Shown one piece after another: positions 8,948 to 15,711 of a stretch of DNA of 64,000 nt. Every line of letters begins with the position of its first letter. Positions within the stretch are counted from its first letter, which is position 1. Location: NCBI GenBank assembly GCA_965116555.1, contig OZ220698.1, positions 992,001 to 1,056,000 of the forward strand, in the 5' to 3' direction. Source of the DNA: DAOUJH01 sp965116555 (GTDB taxonomy: Bacteria > Chloroflexota > Dehalococcoidia > Lucifugimonadales > QGNO01). The position numbers and the translations under genes were made by a program. Below the pieces are notes generated by a model that was not told the origin of the DNA, made no database searches, and was given only the letters and a program-made list of their open reading frames with translations.

Positions 8948-9500
8948 AGCGCTGGTGCTTATTGGAATAGCCCTACCCATAGCGGCGCTGGTTGCGTTGA
9001 TGGGATGGGCGTTGGCGCAGACGGGAGGCAATCCGGGAGGCCTGGGAATCAATAGCATGTCGGGAGAGGTGGACATAGAACCGGGCGTTGCTCCACCCCT
9101 TACCATGCCTCTGTTGGGAGGCGGCGATCTGGACGTGGAGGACTTGAGGGGCAAAATAGTGCTGGTCGACTTCTGGAGCTCCTGGTGTCCACCTTGTATT
9201 GCTGAAGCCTCGGACTTGTCCGACACGTACCGCCTCTATGAAGACGAAGACGTTGAGTTCGTAGGCGTTGCCATCTGGGACAAGGAGTCTGACGTTAACG
9301 AACACGTAGACAGGTTCAATGTCACCTATCTGAACGGTATAGACTCGCAGGGCAAGATAGCCATTGGCTACGGCGTGCGCGGCGTACCGGAAAAGTTCTT
9401 CTTGGACAGGGAGGGGCGCCTGGTCAAGAAATACGTTGGCCCAATTTCCAGCGAGACTCTGCAGGCCATGCTGGACAGTCTCCTAGCGCAATCCGGCTGA
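8937..9500 (+). CDS. ccmG: CcmG/ResA/TlpA-type membrane-tethered thioredoxin
   Basis: This 187-aa protein has an N-terminal membrane anchor or signal (residues 4-30) and a thioredoxin fold with active site WCPPC in VDFWSSWCPPCIAEA. The cis-proline region is YGVRGVPEKFFLD. This is the CcmG/DsbE/ResA family, which reduces the apocytochrome disulfide (or CcmH) before haem ligation. TTG 8937 overlaps the preceding gene by 11 bp. Placement as the last ccm gene fits. CcmE, CcmC and CcmA/B are not in this window. Confidence 0.9.
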   Translation: MRSRALVLIGIALPIAALVALMGWALAQTGGNPGGLGINSMSGEVDIEPGVAPPLTMPLLGGGDLDVEDLRGKIVLVDFWSSWCPPCIAEASDLSDTYRLYEDEDVEFVGVAIWDKESDVNEHVDRFNVTYLNGIDSQGKIAIGYGVRGVPEKFFLDREGRLVKKYVGPISSETLQAMLDSLLAQSG

Positions 9501-9512
9501 GGAACAACTGCC

Positions 9513-9656
9513 ATGCGTAGATATCCAAACCGCAGAAGGCGTCGAAAAGCACAGCAGCACTCTAAACTCACCAAAAGGAGCAGCGTCCCTTGGTGGGTAA
9601 TAGCCGCACTTCTAGCCGTAGCGCTTGTAATCGCGGCGGCCAGGCTTCTCCAATAG
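9513..9656 (+). CDS. Small basic single-helix membrane peptide (47 aa), unknown
   Basis: ATG 9513 to TAG 9654-9656 encodes 47 residues. The N-terminus is very basic (MRRYPNRRRRRKAQQHSK), followed by SSVPWW and one hydrophobic helix of about 18 residues ending in ARLLQ. It starts 12 bp after ccmG with GAGGAAC upstream, in the same direction, so it may be the last gene of the ccm operon. Topology would be N-terminus inside. No family is recognised. Real coding is supported by the coherent basic-plus-helix design, but such a short frame could still be chance. Confidence 0.5.
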   Translation: MRRYPNRRRRRKAQQHSKLTKRSSVPWWVIAALLAVALVIAAARLLQ

Positions 9657-9673
9657 CTCCGTGGTGAGTACCC

Positions 9674-9702
9674 TTGACGCAAACTCTGAGCTATGATTTA
9701 AG
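9674..9702 (+). promoter_or_regulatory. Weak candidate promoter for phoB-phoR
   Basis: TTGACG at 9674-9679 is followed after 17 bp by TTTAAG at 9697-9702. It lies 30 bp upstream of the response-regulator start, in the gap after the small membrane peptide. The -35 box is good but the -10 box is poor. No 11-bp Pho-box array like that of pstC was seen here. Confidence 0.3.
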
Positions 9703-9731
9703 TGATTTAGAGAAAACGGAGAGGGAAACAC

Positions 9732-10430
9732 TTGTCTGAACAAGTAGTTCTGGTGATTGAAGACGAAGAGAACCTTCTTAAGGCGATAAAGTACAACCTT
9801 GAGCAGGACGGCTACAAGGTCCAATCGGCAATGGATGGGGAGCAAGGCTTGGATCTGGCCCGGCAGGTGGAACCCAGCTTCATTATTCTTGATATCATGC
9901 TGCCCAAGTTGGACGGTATAGAGGTGTGCCGCATCCTGAGACGTGAAAGCAACGTCCCCATTTTGATGCTTACAGCAAAGTCGGAAGAGATCGATAGGGT
10001 GGTGGGCTTGGAGCTCGGCGCGGATGACTACGTAACCAAACCGTTCAGCATGCGGGAGCTGATGGCTAGAACAAAAGCCATCCTGAGGCGTTACTCTCTA
10101 CCAGCCAGCGATACCACTAAGGAACCGGGCAAGGTTCTCAAGGCCGGCAAGCTAGAGGTGAACATATCCAAGCACGTGGTCACTCTGGACGGCAATCTGC
10201 TGGAACTGAAGCCACGCGAGTTCGATCTGCTGGCGCTTCTTGTAGAAAACGCGGGGAGAGCCCTGACCAGAGACCAGATACTGGAGAACATCTGGGGACA
10301 GGACTACTATGGGGACACCAGGACGGTGGACGTACACATCAGATGGCTACGAGAGAAGATAGAAGGCGATCCCGGCAGCCCCAAGCAGATTATAACTATA
10401 CGAGGGGTGGGTTACCGCTTCGACGCATGA
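9732..10430 (+). CDS. phoB: PhoB/PhoP-type OmpR-family response regulator
   Basis: This 232-aa regulator has a receiver domain (residues 5-118: acidic pocket E10-D11-E12, phosphoacceptor D54 in ILDIMLPKLDG, KPF switch lysine near 104). A winged-helix Trans_reg_C domain follows (about 140-230, LKPREFDLLALLVENAGR and RTVDVHIRWLREKI). The start is TTG 9732, with GAGAGGGA upstream. It overlaps phoR by 4 bp. The Pst transporter genes and a direct-repeat operator lie 2 kb downstream, so the pair most likely senses phosphate starvation. The name is by context, since OmpR-family regulators are hard to tell apart by sequence alone. Confidence 0.88.
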   Translation: MSEQVVLVIEDEENLLKAIKYNLEQDGYKVQSAMDGEQGLDLARQVEPSFIILDIMLPKLDGIEVCRILRRESNVPILMLTAKSEEIDRVVGLELGADDYVTKPFSMRELMARTKAILRRYSLPASDTTKEPGKVLKAGKLEVNISKHVVTLDGNLLELKPREFDLLALLVENAGRALTRDQILENIWGQDYYGDTRTVDVHIRWLREKIEGDPGSPKQIITIRGVGYRFDA

Positions 10431-11800
10431 AGCTCTTGAACCTTAGCTACTGGCAATTAGCAATCCTCTTCACCGTTCCCATAGCCGTCTCAACCGGGGC
10501 GGTCTTCTATATATTCGGCCTTCCTGAACAAATGCCTCTGAACCGCCTACTGCTGGCGGCAGGTCTGGTAGGGATAATTGCTCTCCTCCTATCCCTTTGG
10601 CTGGCAAGGACCATATCCCGCCGCACCTTGCACTCTCTCCACCCCTTGTCACAGGCCATGCTCCACCTTGCCCAAGGAAACCTGGATTACCGCCTACAGA
10701 CGGGCAATGAACCCAAAGAACTGATGGATGCGTTCAACCAGACAGCGACTACGCTAAGGAACATCATCGAGGAGCTGTCTGAAGAGCGAAACAAGCTATC
10801 GGCGATTCTGGACACTATGGCGGATGGCGTCGTGGTTGTTGAGGCTGACGGCAGCATAGAGCTGATGAACCGCGCCGGTGAGGAGATCCTGAATGCAAAC
10901 GCAAAAACCGCGGTCGGCTCACGTTTCATGGAAGCCGTGCGCGATCATGAGATTCGTGATGTCATCTCCAAGGCGCTGGAAACCAAACAGCCGCAGCGAG
11001 GAGACGTAGAGCTCCTCCACAGGCGAAGGTACCTGGTTGCGATTGCCGCTCCCTTGACGCAGGAAGAAGCTTCCGGCGTTCTACTCACACTGCATGATCT
11101 AACCCCGATACGCCAGGTAGAGACTACCCGGCGCGAGTTCGTGAGCAACGTGTCGCACGAACTGCGCACACCAATTGCGTCTATCAGAGCTATGGTGGAG
11201 ACGCTCCAGAGAGGCGCAATGGAAGACAGGCAAGTAGCCAGCGATTTCATGGAGCGCATCAATAGAGACATAGTGCGAATGAACGACTTAGTCAGCGAGC
11301 TGTTGGAGCTGTCGCTGCTGGAAAGCGGGCAGATGAAACTGGACATCGCCGCCATAGACCTCATCCCCTTCCTAGAGGAGATCAGGCAGGAGTACCAGGT
11401 GGAGGCGGAAGCAAAGAAGATACGGCTCAGGGTGGAGGAAGACACCCGCCAACCCAGAGTGCTAGGAGATAGAGGCAAAGTGCGCCAGATTCTGGCCAAC
11501 CTGTTGGACAACGCCCTGAAAGCCACTACTGAAAGCGGCGAGATATGGTTATCTGCGGAAGTGCGGAACAGTTCCACTAGAATCACCGTCAGGGATACCG
11601 GAGACGGCATAGCCCAGGAGCACTTGCCTCATATTTTCGAACGGTTCTATAAGGTGGATAGGTCACGCAGAGACGGCGGCACCGGCCTAGGTCTCTCCAT
11701 AGTGAAGCATCTGGTGCAAGCTCAAAACGGCGAGGTCTGGGTGGAAAGCAGGGAAGGGGAGGGCAGCGCCTTCAGCTTCACGCTGCCCACGGCCCGCTGA
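10427..11800 (+). CDS. phoR: PhoR-type membrane sensor histidine kinase
   Basis: This 457-aa kinase has two transmembrane helices (11-31 and 39-60) with almost no extracellular loop. HAMP (about 60-115) and PAS (about 122-230) domains follow. HisKA has phosphoacceptor H244 in SHELRTP. The ATPase domain has an N box (NLLDNALKA), G1 (DTGDG), F box (FERFYKVD) and G2 (GTGLGLS). ATG 10427 overlaps the phoB stop as ATGA; a longer upstream frame lies inside phoB and was rejected. The missing periplasmic sensor fits PhoR-type kinases that read transporter state through PhoU and PstB, both encoded downstream. Confidence 0.88.
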   Translation: MKLLNLSYWQLAILFTVPIAVSTGAVFYIFGLPEQMPLNRLLLAAGLVGIIALLLSLWLARTISRRTLHSLHPLSQAMLHLAQGNLDYRLQTGNEPKELMDAFNQTATTLRNIIEELSEERNKLSAILDTMADGVVVVEADGSIELMNRAGEEILNANAKTAVGSRFMEAVRDHEIRDVISKALETKQPQRGDVELLHRRRYLVAIAAPLTQEEASGVLLTLHDLTPIRQVETTRREFVSNVSHELRTPIASIRAMVETLQRGAMEDRQVASDFMERINRDIVRMNDLVSELLELSLLESGQMKLDIAAIDLIPFLEEIRQEYQVEAEAKKIRLRVEEDTRQPRVLGDRGKVRQILANLLDNALKATTESGEIWLSAEVRNSSTRITVRDTGDGIAQEHLPHIFERFYKVDRSRRDGGTGLGLSIVKHLVQAQNGEVWVESREGEGSAFSFTLPTAR

Positions 11801-11860
11801 CTTAGGGCCGGTTTGCTCCACCTGGAGCCTCGATTTTCTGGCATGGGAGGAGACTGAGCA

Positions 11861-12112
11861 ATGACTTTCACCGTGTACGAGAATAGAGTCCACAATTACG
11901 CATCCATTCACATATCGTCTTGTAGCTACGTCAAACTGCACGGAGGAGTGAGCCGTGTTACGCCCCCAACAGGCCGCTATTATGAAGAAATCGGCACTCT
12001 CTTAGAAGCCTTGAAGGTGGCGTTCATCACAGGGAGGCGAGACCTCGCTGTGTGCAGTAGGTGTTTTCCGGATGGAGTGCCTCTACGAAGCTGGCAACGG
12101 ATGAATCCCTAA
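11861..12112 (+). CDS. Small conserved-looking protein of unknown function (83 aa)
   Basis: This 83-aa protein starts at ATG 11861 with GGGAGGAGA upstream. It begins TFTVYENRVHNYASIH, then SSCSYVKLHGG, and later FITGRRDLAVCSRCFPDG. The H..C spacing plus a late CSRC pair could bind a metal or form a nucleic-acid-binding fold. I recall small bacterial proteins of this plan (YENW..H..C, then RTGR..C..C) but cannot name a family. It lies between phoR and the Pho-box of pstC in the same direction. Role unknown. Confidence 0.6.
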   Translation: MTFTVYENRVHNYASIHISSCSYVKLHGGVSRVTPPTGRYYEEIGTLLEALKVAFITGRRDLAVCSRCFPDGVPLRSWQRMNP

Positions 12113-12307
12113 TCCTTTGGCGCACAGCAAGCAATTCCCTATTTTTCTGGCAAAGGCATAATGCACGCTTAATTCCTGATAAAGCCCCGTTAAACCCCGC
12201 GCTATAAACTCTTCCTTGGGAGAGAACGCTTTCCCCAGCGTAGTTAGGACATGGAATCAGTGCCCTGACCGCGCTGATGCCCCGCACACGGATACGCCGT
12301 AATAATT

Positions 12308-12347
12308 GCTAACACTCCGTTAACATCCTGTTAAAAGTCCGTTCAAC
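12308..12347 (+). promoter_or_regulatory. Pho-box-like operator: four direct repeats at 11-bp period
   Basis: GCTAACA (12308), GTTAACA (12319), GTTAAAA (12330) and GTTCAAC (12341) recur at exactly 11-bp intervals with C/T-rich spacers (CTCC, TCCT, GTCC). The array ends 25 bp before the pstC start. PhoB and PhoP bind tandem direct repeats of this kind on one DNA face. The encoded PhoB/PhoR pair just upstream is the obvious ligand. The short gap to the start codon suggests a short leader, with CTCTAG near 12365-12370 as a poor -10 candidate. Confidence 0.7.
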
Positions 12348-12371
12348 AACCGTGTCCCGTGTTGCTCTAGG

Positions 12372-13349
12372 ATGGATTCAATGCGGCAAGCGCAAGGTAG
12401 AAGTACTTCCTCCATAGGCGTAACCAAAACAGGGGTCACCGGTCTTGCCAAGCGCCGGAGACGGGGCGAACTTGAGGGCCGCATAGCGCATCTTCTATTC
12501 TTCCTGGCAGCCTCCGTATCCGTGCTCACCACTATCGGCATCCTGGCAACCCTTGCCTTTGAAGCGTTCAACTTCTTCACCGAGGTATCACCGTGGGAGT
12601 TCCTCACCGGCACCAAGTGGTCGCCTCTGCTGAAAGATCAATTCGGAAACACCCACTTCGGTGTTCTACCGCTGGTTTCAGGCACGGTGCTTGTCGCTGG
12701 AATCGCAGCCCTGGTGGCGGTCCCCACCGGCATCGGCATAGCTATTTTTCTCTCTGAATACGCACCGGATAGAGTTCGCCGTGTCATCAAACCCATTCTG
12801 GAGGTACTGGCGGGCATACCCACGGTAGTCTACGGTTACTTTGCTCTCACGTTCGTCACTCCGGTGCTGCAGGAATTCATCCCCGGCCTCCTTGTATTCA
12901 ATGCTTTGAGCGCGGGCCTTGTCATGGGATTGATGATAATACCCATGGTCTCCTCAATCAGTGAGGACGCCATGGTGGCGGTGCCAAGGTCGCTGCGCCA
13001 CGCCGCCTATGCGCTGGGCGCCACGCGCATCGAGGTATCGCTCAAGGTGGTGGTGCCTGCCGCCATTTCCGGAATTGTGGCTGCCTTCATCCTTGGCTTC
13101 TCCAGGGCAATAGGCGAGACCATGTTGGTCACTATTGCCGCCGGATCTACCCCCAAGCTGGGGGTGAACCCCCTGGAGAGCATCCAGACCATGACGGCAT
13201 ACATTGTGCAGGTCGCTCTGGGAGAAGCCCCGCACGGCACCATAGAGTTCAGCACCATATTCGCGGTGGGACTTCTCCTCTTCTTCATGACTTTGGTCAT
13301 GAATCTGGCCGGGCATTTTGTAGTTCGCAGATGGCGGGAGGTTTATTGA
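12372..13349 (+). CDS. pstC: PstC, phosphate ABC transporter permease
   Basis: This 325-aa permease has six membrane helices. The conserved EAA-type loop of phosphate permeases is LGATRIEVSLKVVVPAAISGI (about residues 220-240), followed by GFSRAIGETMLVTIAAG, a PstC/PstA hallmark. The N-terminal 35 residues are polar and cytoplasmic. ATG 12372 is used; ATG 12381 is an in-frame alternative. It overlaps pstA by 1 bp. PstS, the binding protein normally first in the operon, is absent, so it must lie elsewhere. The Pho-box array upstream indicates phosphate-starvation control. Confidence 0.93.
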   Translation: MDSMRQAQGRSTSSIGVTKTGVTGLAKRRRRGELEGRIAHLLFFLAASVSVLTTIGILATLAFEAFNFFTEVSPWEFLTGTKWSPLLKDQFGNTHFGVLPLVSGTVLVAGIAALVAVPTGIGIAIFLSEYAPDRVRRVIKPILEVLAGIPTVVYGYFALTFVTPVLQEFIPGLLVFNALSAGLVMGLMIIPMVSSISEDAMVAVPRSLRHAAYALGATRIEVSLKVVVPAAISGIVAAFILGFSRAIGETMLVTIAAGSTPKLGVNPLESIQTMTAYIVQVALGEAPHGTIEFSTIFAVGLLLFFMTLVMNLAGHFVVRRWREVY

Positions 13350-14233
13350 TGGCAACTGATGTCACCTCCGCCTTCAACCAGAGACTCAAGCTCAGGAAAG
13401 CAGTTGGCGCCGTATTCTACGTCCTCTTCCTTGCCGCTATTCTGATCGGCATCATTGGCCTGATGACCCTCCTCGCACGGGTGCTAATACAGGGCCTCCC
13501 CTGGCTGAACTGGCATTTCGTAAGCAGCTACCCCAGCCGCTTTCCGGAGCAGGCCGGAATCCTGGCGGCAATAGCGGGCAGTGTCTGGGTAATGGGGCTG
13601 GTGGGCCTATTCACCGTACCGGTGGGGGTGGGAGCGGCCATCTATCTGGAAGAGTACGCCCCAAAGAACTGGTTCACCCGGTTTATTGAGGTGAACATTG
13701 CAAATCTGGCCGGAGTCCCTTCCATAGTGTACGGGCTGATGGGCTTCGCGCTATTCGTTACCGCTCTGTCGCTTGGCAGGTCTGTGCTGGCGGGAGCGTT
13801 GACCCTTGCCCTCTTGGTCTTGCCAATAGTCATTCTTGCCTCCCGCGAAGCGATTAGGGCAGTGCCTAACACCTACCGGGAGGCGGCCTACGGACTAGGG
13901 GCCACCAAGTTCCAGGTTGTCAAGGGAGTAGTGATACCCCAGGCCACGCCTGGCATAATGACCGGCACTATACTGGCTCTATCCAGGGCCATTGGCGAGG
14001 CTGCACCAGTTATTGCAATCAGCGCGCTGGTATTCCTCAGATTCGTTCCCACGGACCCCCTGGACCGCTTCTCCGTAATGCCCATCCAGATTTATAACTG
14101 GGTTACGCGGCCTCAGGATGGTTTCCGGGAAATCGCGGCCGCCGGCATCATTGTGCTCCTGGTTGTTCTCCTGAGCATGAACGCTATTGCCGTGTACATT
14201 CGCAACAGAACACAGGTCAAGTCGGAGGAGTAG
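13349..14233 (+). CDS. pstA: PstA, phosphate ABC transporter permease
   Basis: This 294-aa partner permease of PstC has six helices and an EAA-like loop (LGATKFQVVKGVVIPQATPGI). It also has LSRAIGEAAPVIAISAL. ATG 13349 overlaps the pstC stop as TGATG, with GGGAGG upstream. A longer frame starting at 13331 would run into pstC and was rejected. It ends 2 bp before pstB. Together with PstC it forms the membrane channel for high-affinity phosphate uptake. Confidence 0.93.
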   Translation: MATDVTSAFNQRLKLRKAVGAVFYVLFLAAILIGIIGLMTLLARVLIQGLPWLNWHFVSSYPSRFPEQAGILAAIAGSVWVMGLVGLFTVPVGVGAAIYLEEYAPKNWFTRFIEVNIANLAGVPSIVYGLMGFALFVTALSLGRSVLAGALTLALLVLPIVILASREAIRAVPNTYREAAYGLGATKFQVVKGVVIPQATPGIMTGTILALSRAIGEAAPVIAISALVFLRFVPTDPLDRFSVMPIQIYNWVTRPQDGFREIAAAGIIVLLVVLLSMNAIAVYIRNRTQVKSEE

Positions 14234-14235
14234 GG

Positions 14236-15015
14236 ATGGAGCAACGCCAGAACGGGACCATTCTGCAAGTATCAGGCCTGGAGGTCTACTACGGCGCTTT
14301 CCGTGCCTTGCGGGACATCTCAATGAGGGTGCAACGCAACCAGGTTACCGCGATAATTGGTCCTTCCGGATGCGGCAAGAGCACTCTGCTCAGGTGCTTC
14401 AACCGCATGAATGAGCTTGTCCCGGGGACTGTAATCAAAGGTGATATACTCTACAACGAAGAGAACTTGTATGATCCCAGCGTGGATCCCACGGAAGTCA
14501 GGTCGCGTATTGGAATGGTGTTTCAGAAGCCAAATCCCTTCCCCAAGTCCATATATGAGAACGTTGCCTTCGGACTGAAGATCAATGGATTCAGGGACAA
14601 CATAGAGGAGGCGGTGGAAAGGTCTCTTCGCCGCGCCGCGCTGTGGGATGAAGTCAAGGACCGTCTGAAGGAGCGTGCTTTGAATCTTTCAGGAGGGCAG
14701 CAGCAACGCCTCTGCATTGCCCGCGCCCTGGCCATAGAACCGGAAGTGGTGTTGATGGACGAGCCGGCATCCGCTCTTGATCCCGTATCCACTCTGGCAA
14801 TCGAAGACCTGATCAGAGAGTTGTCTTCTGAAGTCACCATTGTTATCGTTACGCACAACATGCAGCAGGCCGCCCGCGTATCGGATGAGACTGCTTTCTT
14901 AATGATGGGTGATGACAGGGCCGGTTACCTTGTGGAGTTCGGGGCAACGCACCAGATCTTTACCGACCCTAAGGACGAACGCACGGAAGCGTACATCACC
15001 GGCCGCTTCAGCTAG
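14236..15015 (+). CDS. pstB: PstB, phosphate ABC transporter ATPase
   Basis: This 259-aa ATPase has Walker A GPSGCGKST (residues 42-50), a Q-loop in GMVFQKPNPFPKSIYEN (typical of PstB), signature LSGGQQQR, Walker B VVLMDEPASALDP and an H-loop in VTHNMQQAARVSD. The length is standard for PstB. The ATG at 14236 has GGAGTAGGG upstream. It energises PstC/PstA and, by family knowledge, also takes part in signalling to PhoR through PhoU, the next gene. Confidence 0.95.
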   Translation: MEQRQNGTILQVSGLEVYYGAFRALRDISMRVQRNQVTAIIGPSGCGKSTLLRCFNRMNELVPGTVIKGDILYNEENLYDPSVDPTEVRSRIGMVFQKPNPFPKSIYENVAFGLKINGFRDNIEEAVERSLRRAALWDEVKDRLKERALNLSGGQQQRLCIARALAIEPEVVLMDEPASALDPVSTLAIEDLIRELSSEVTIVIVTHNMQQAARVSDETAFLMMGDDRAGYLVEFGATHQIFTDPKDERTEAYITGRFS

Positions 15016-15031
15016 CGGGAAGGAGACTGAA

Positions 15032-15697
15032 TTGCCTAGAGGAGATTTCGATAGGTCGTTAGCGGCGCTTCAAGACGACTTGCTAACACTGGGCAGCATG
15101 GTGGAAAAGGCAATAGCCAGGTCTATAGATGCTCTGAAAAACCGTGACCTTGAACTGTCCCGACAAGTTGTCCTTGACGACGATCTGATAGACAAGAAGA
15201 GGTTTGCCATAGAAGAGGAGTGCGTGGAACTGATAGCCATGCAGCAGCCCATGGCTGGCGACCTACGCATACTGATCGCCGTGCTGCATATAGCCGTAGA
15301 GCTGGAACGGATGGGTGACTACGCCGAAGGCATAGGCAAGATCAGCATGATGATGGGCAACGAACCTCCCCTGAAGCCTTTGATAGATATCCCACGCATG
15401 GCGGAGAAGTCCATGGATATGCTGCGTCGCAGCTTGGACTCCCTGGTACACCGGGATACAGAGGCGGCATTGCGGGTCTGCAACGACGACGACGAGGTGG
15501 ATGCCCTGTACGAACAGGTATACAGGGAACTGCTCATGTTCATGCTCCAAGACCCCAAGACCGTGCAGAGAGCCACGCATCTCTTATGGGTGGCCCACGA
15601 CCTGGAACGCATAGCCGATAGGGCTACCAACGTTGCCGAGAGGGTCATCTTCCTGGTAACCGGCAAGCTGATGGAGATAAACGTATCCAAGTATTGA
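15032..15697 (+). CDS. phoU: PhoU, phosphate signalling protein
   Basis: This 221-aa all-helical protein has two PhoU repeats with D/E-rich metal-binding motifs: AIEEECVELIAMQQPMAGDLR with HIAVELERMGDYA in the first, and ATHLLWVAHDLERIADRATNVAE in the second. PhoU represses PhoR kinase activity when phosphate is plentiful. TTG 15032 with AAGGAGA upstream was chosen. The frame is open for 41 codons upstream but lies inside pstB. Last gene of the pst operon, convergent with ligD with only 14 bp between stops. Confidence 0.93.
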   Translation: MPRGDFDRSLAALQDDLLTLGSMVEKAIARSIDALKNRDLELSRQVVLDDDLIDKKRFAIEEECVELIAMQQPMAGDLRILIAVLHIAVELERMGDYAEGIGKISMMMGNEPPLKPLIDIPRMAEKSMDMLRRSLDSLVHRDTEAALRVCNDDDEVDALYEQVYRELLMFMLQDPKTVQRATHLLWVAHDLERIADRATNVAERVIFLVTGKLMEINVSKY

Positions 15698-15711
15698 GCA
15701 ACCAGCGGAAA

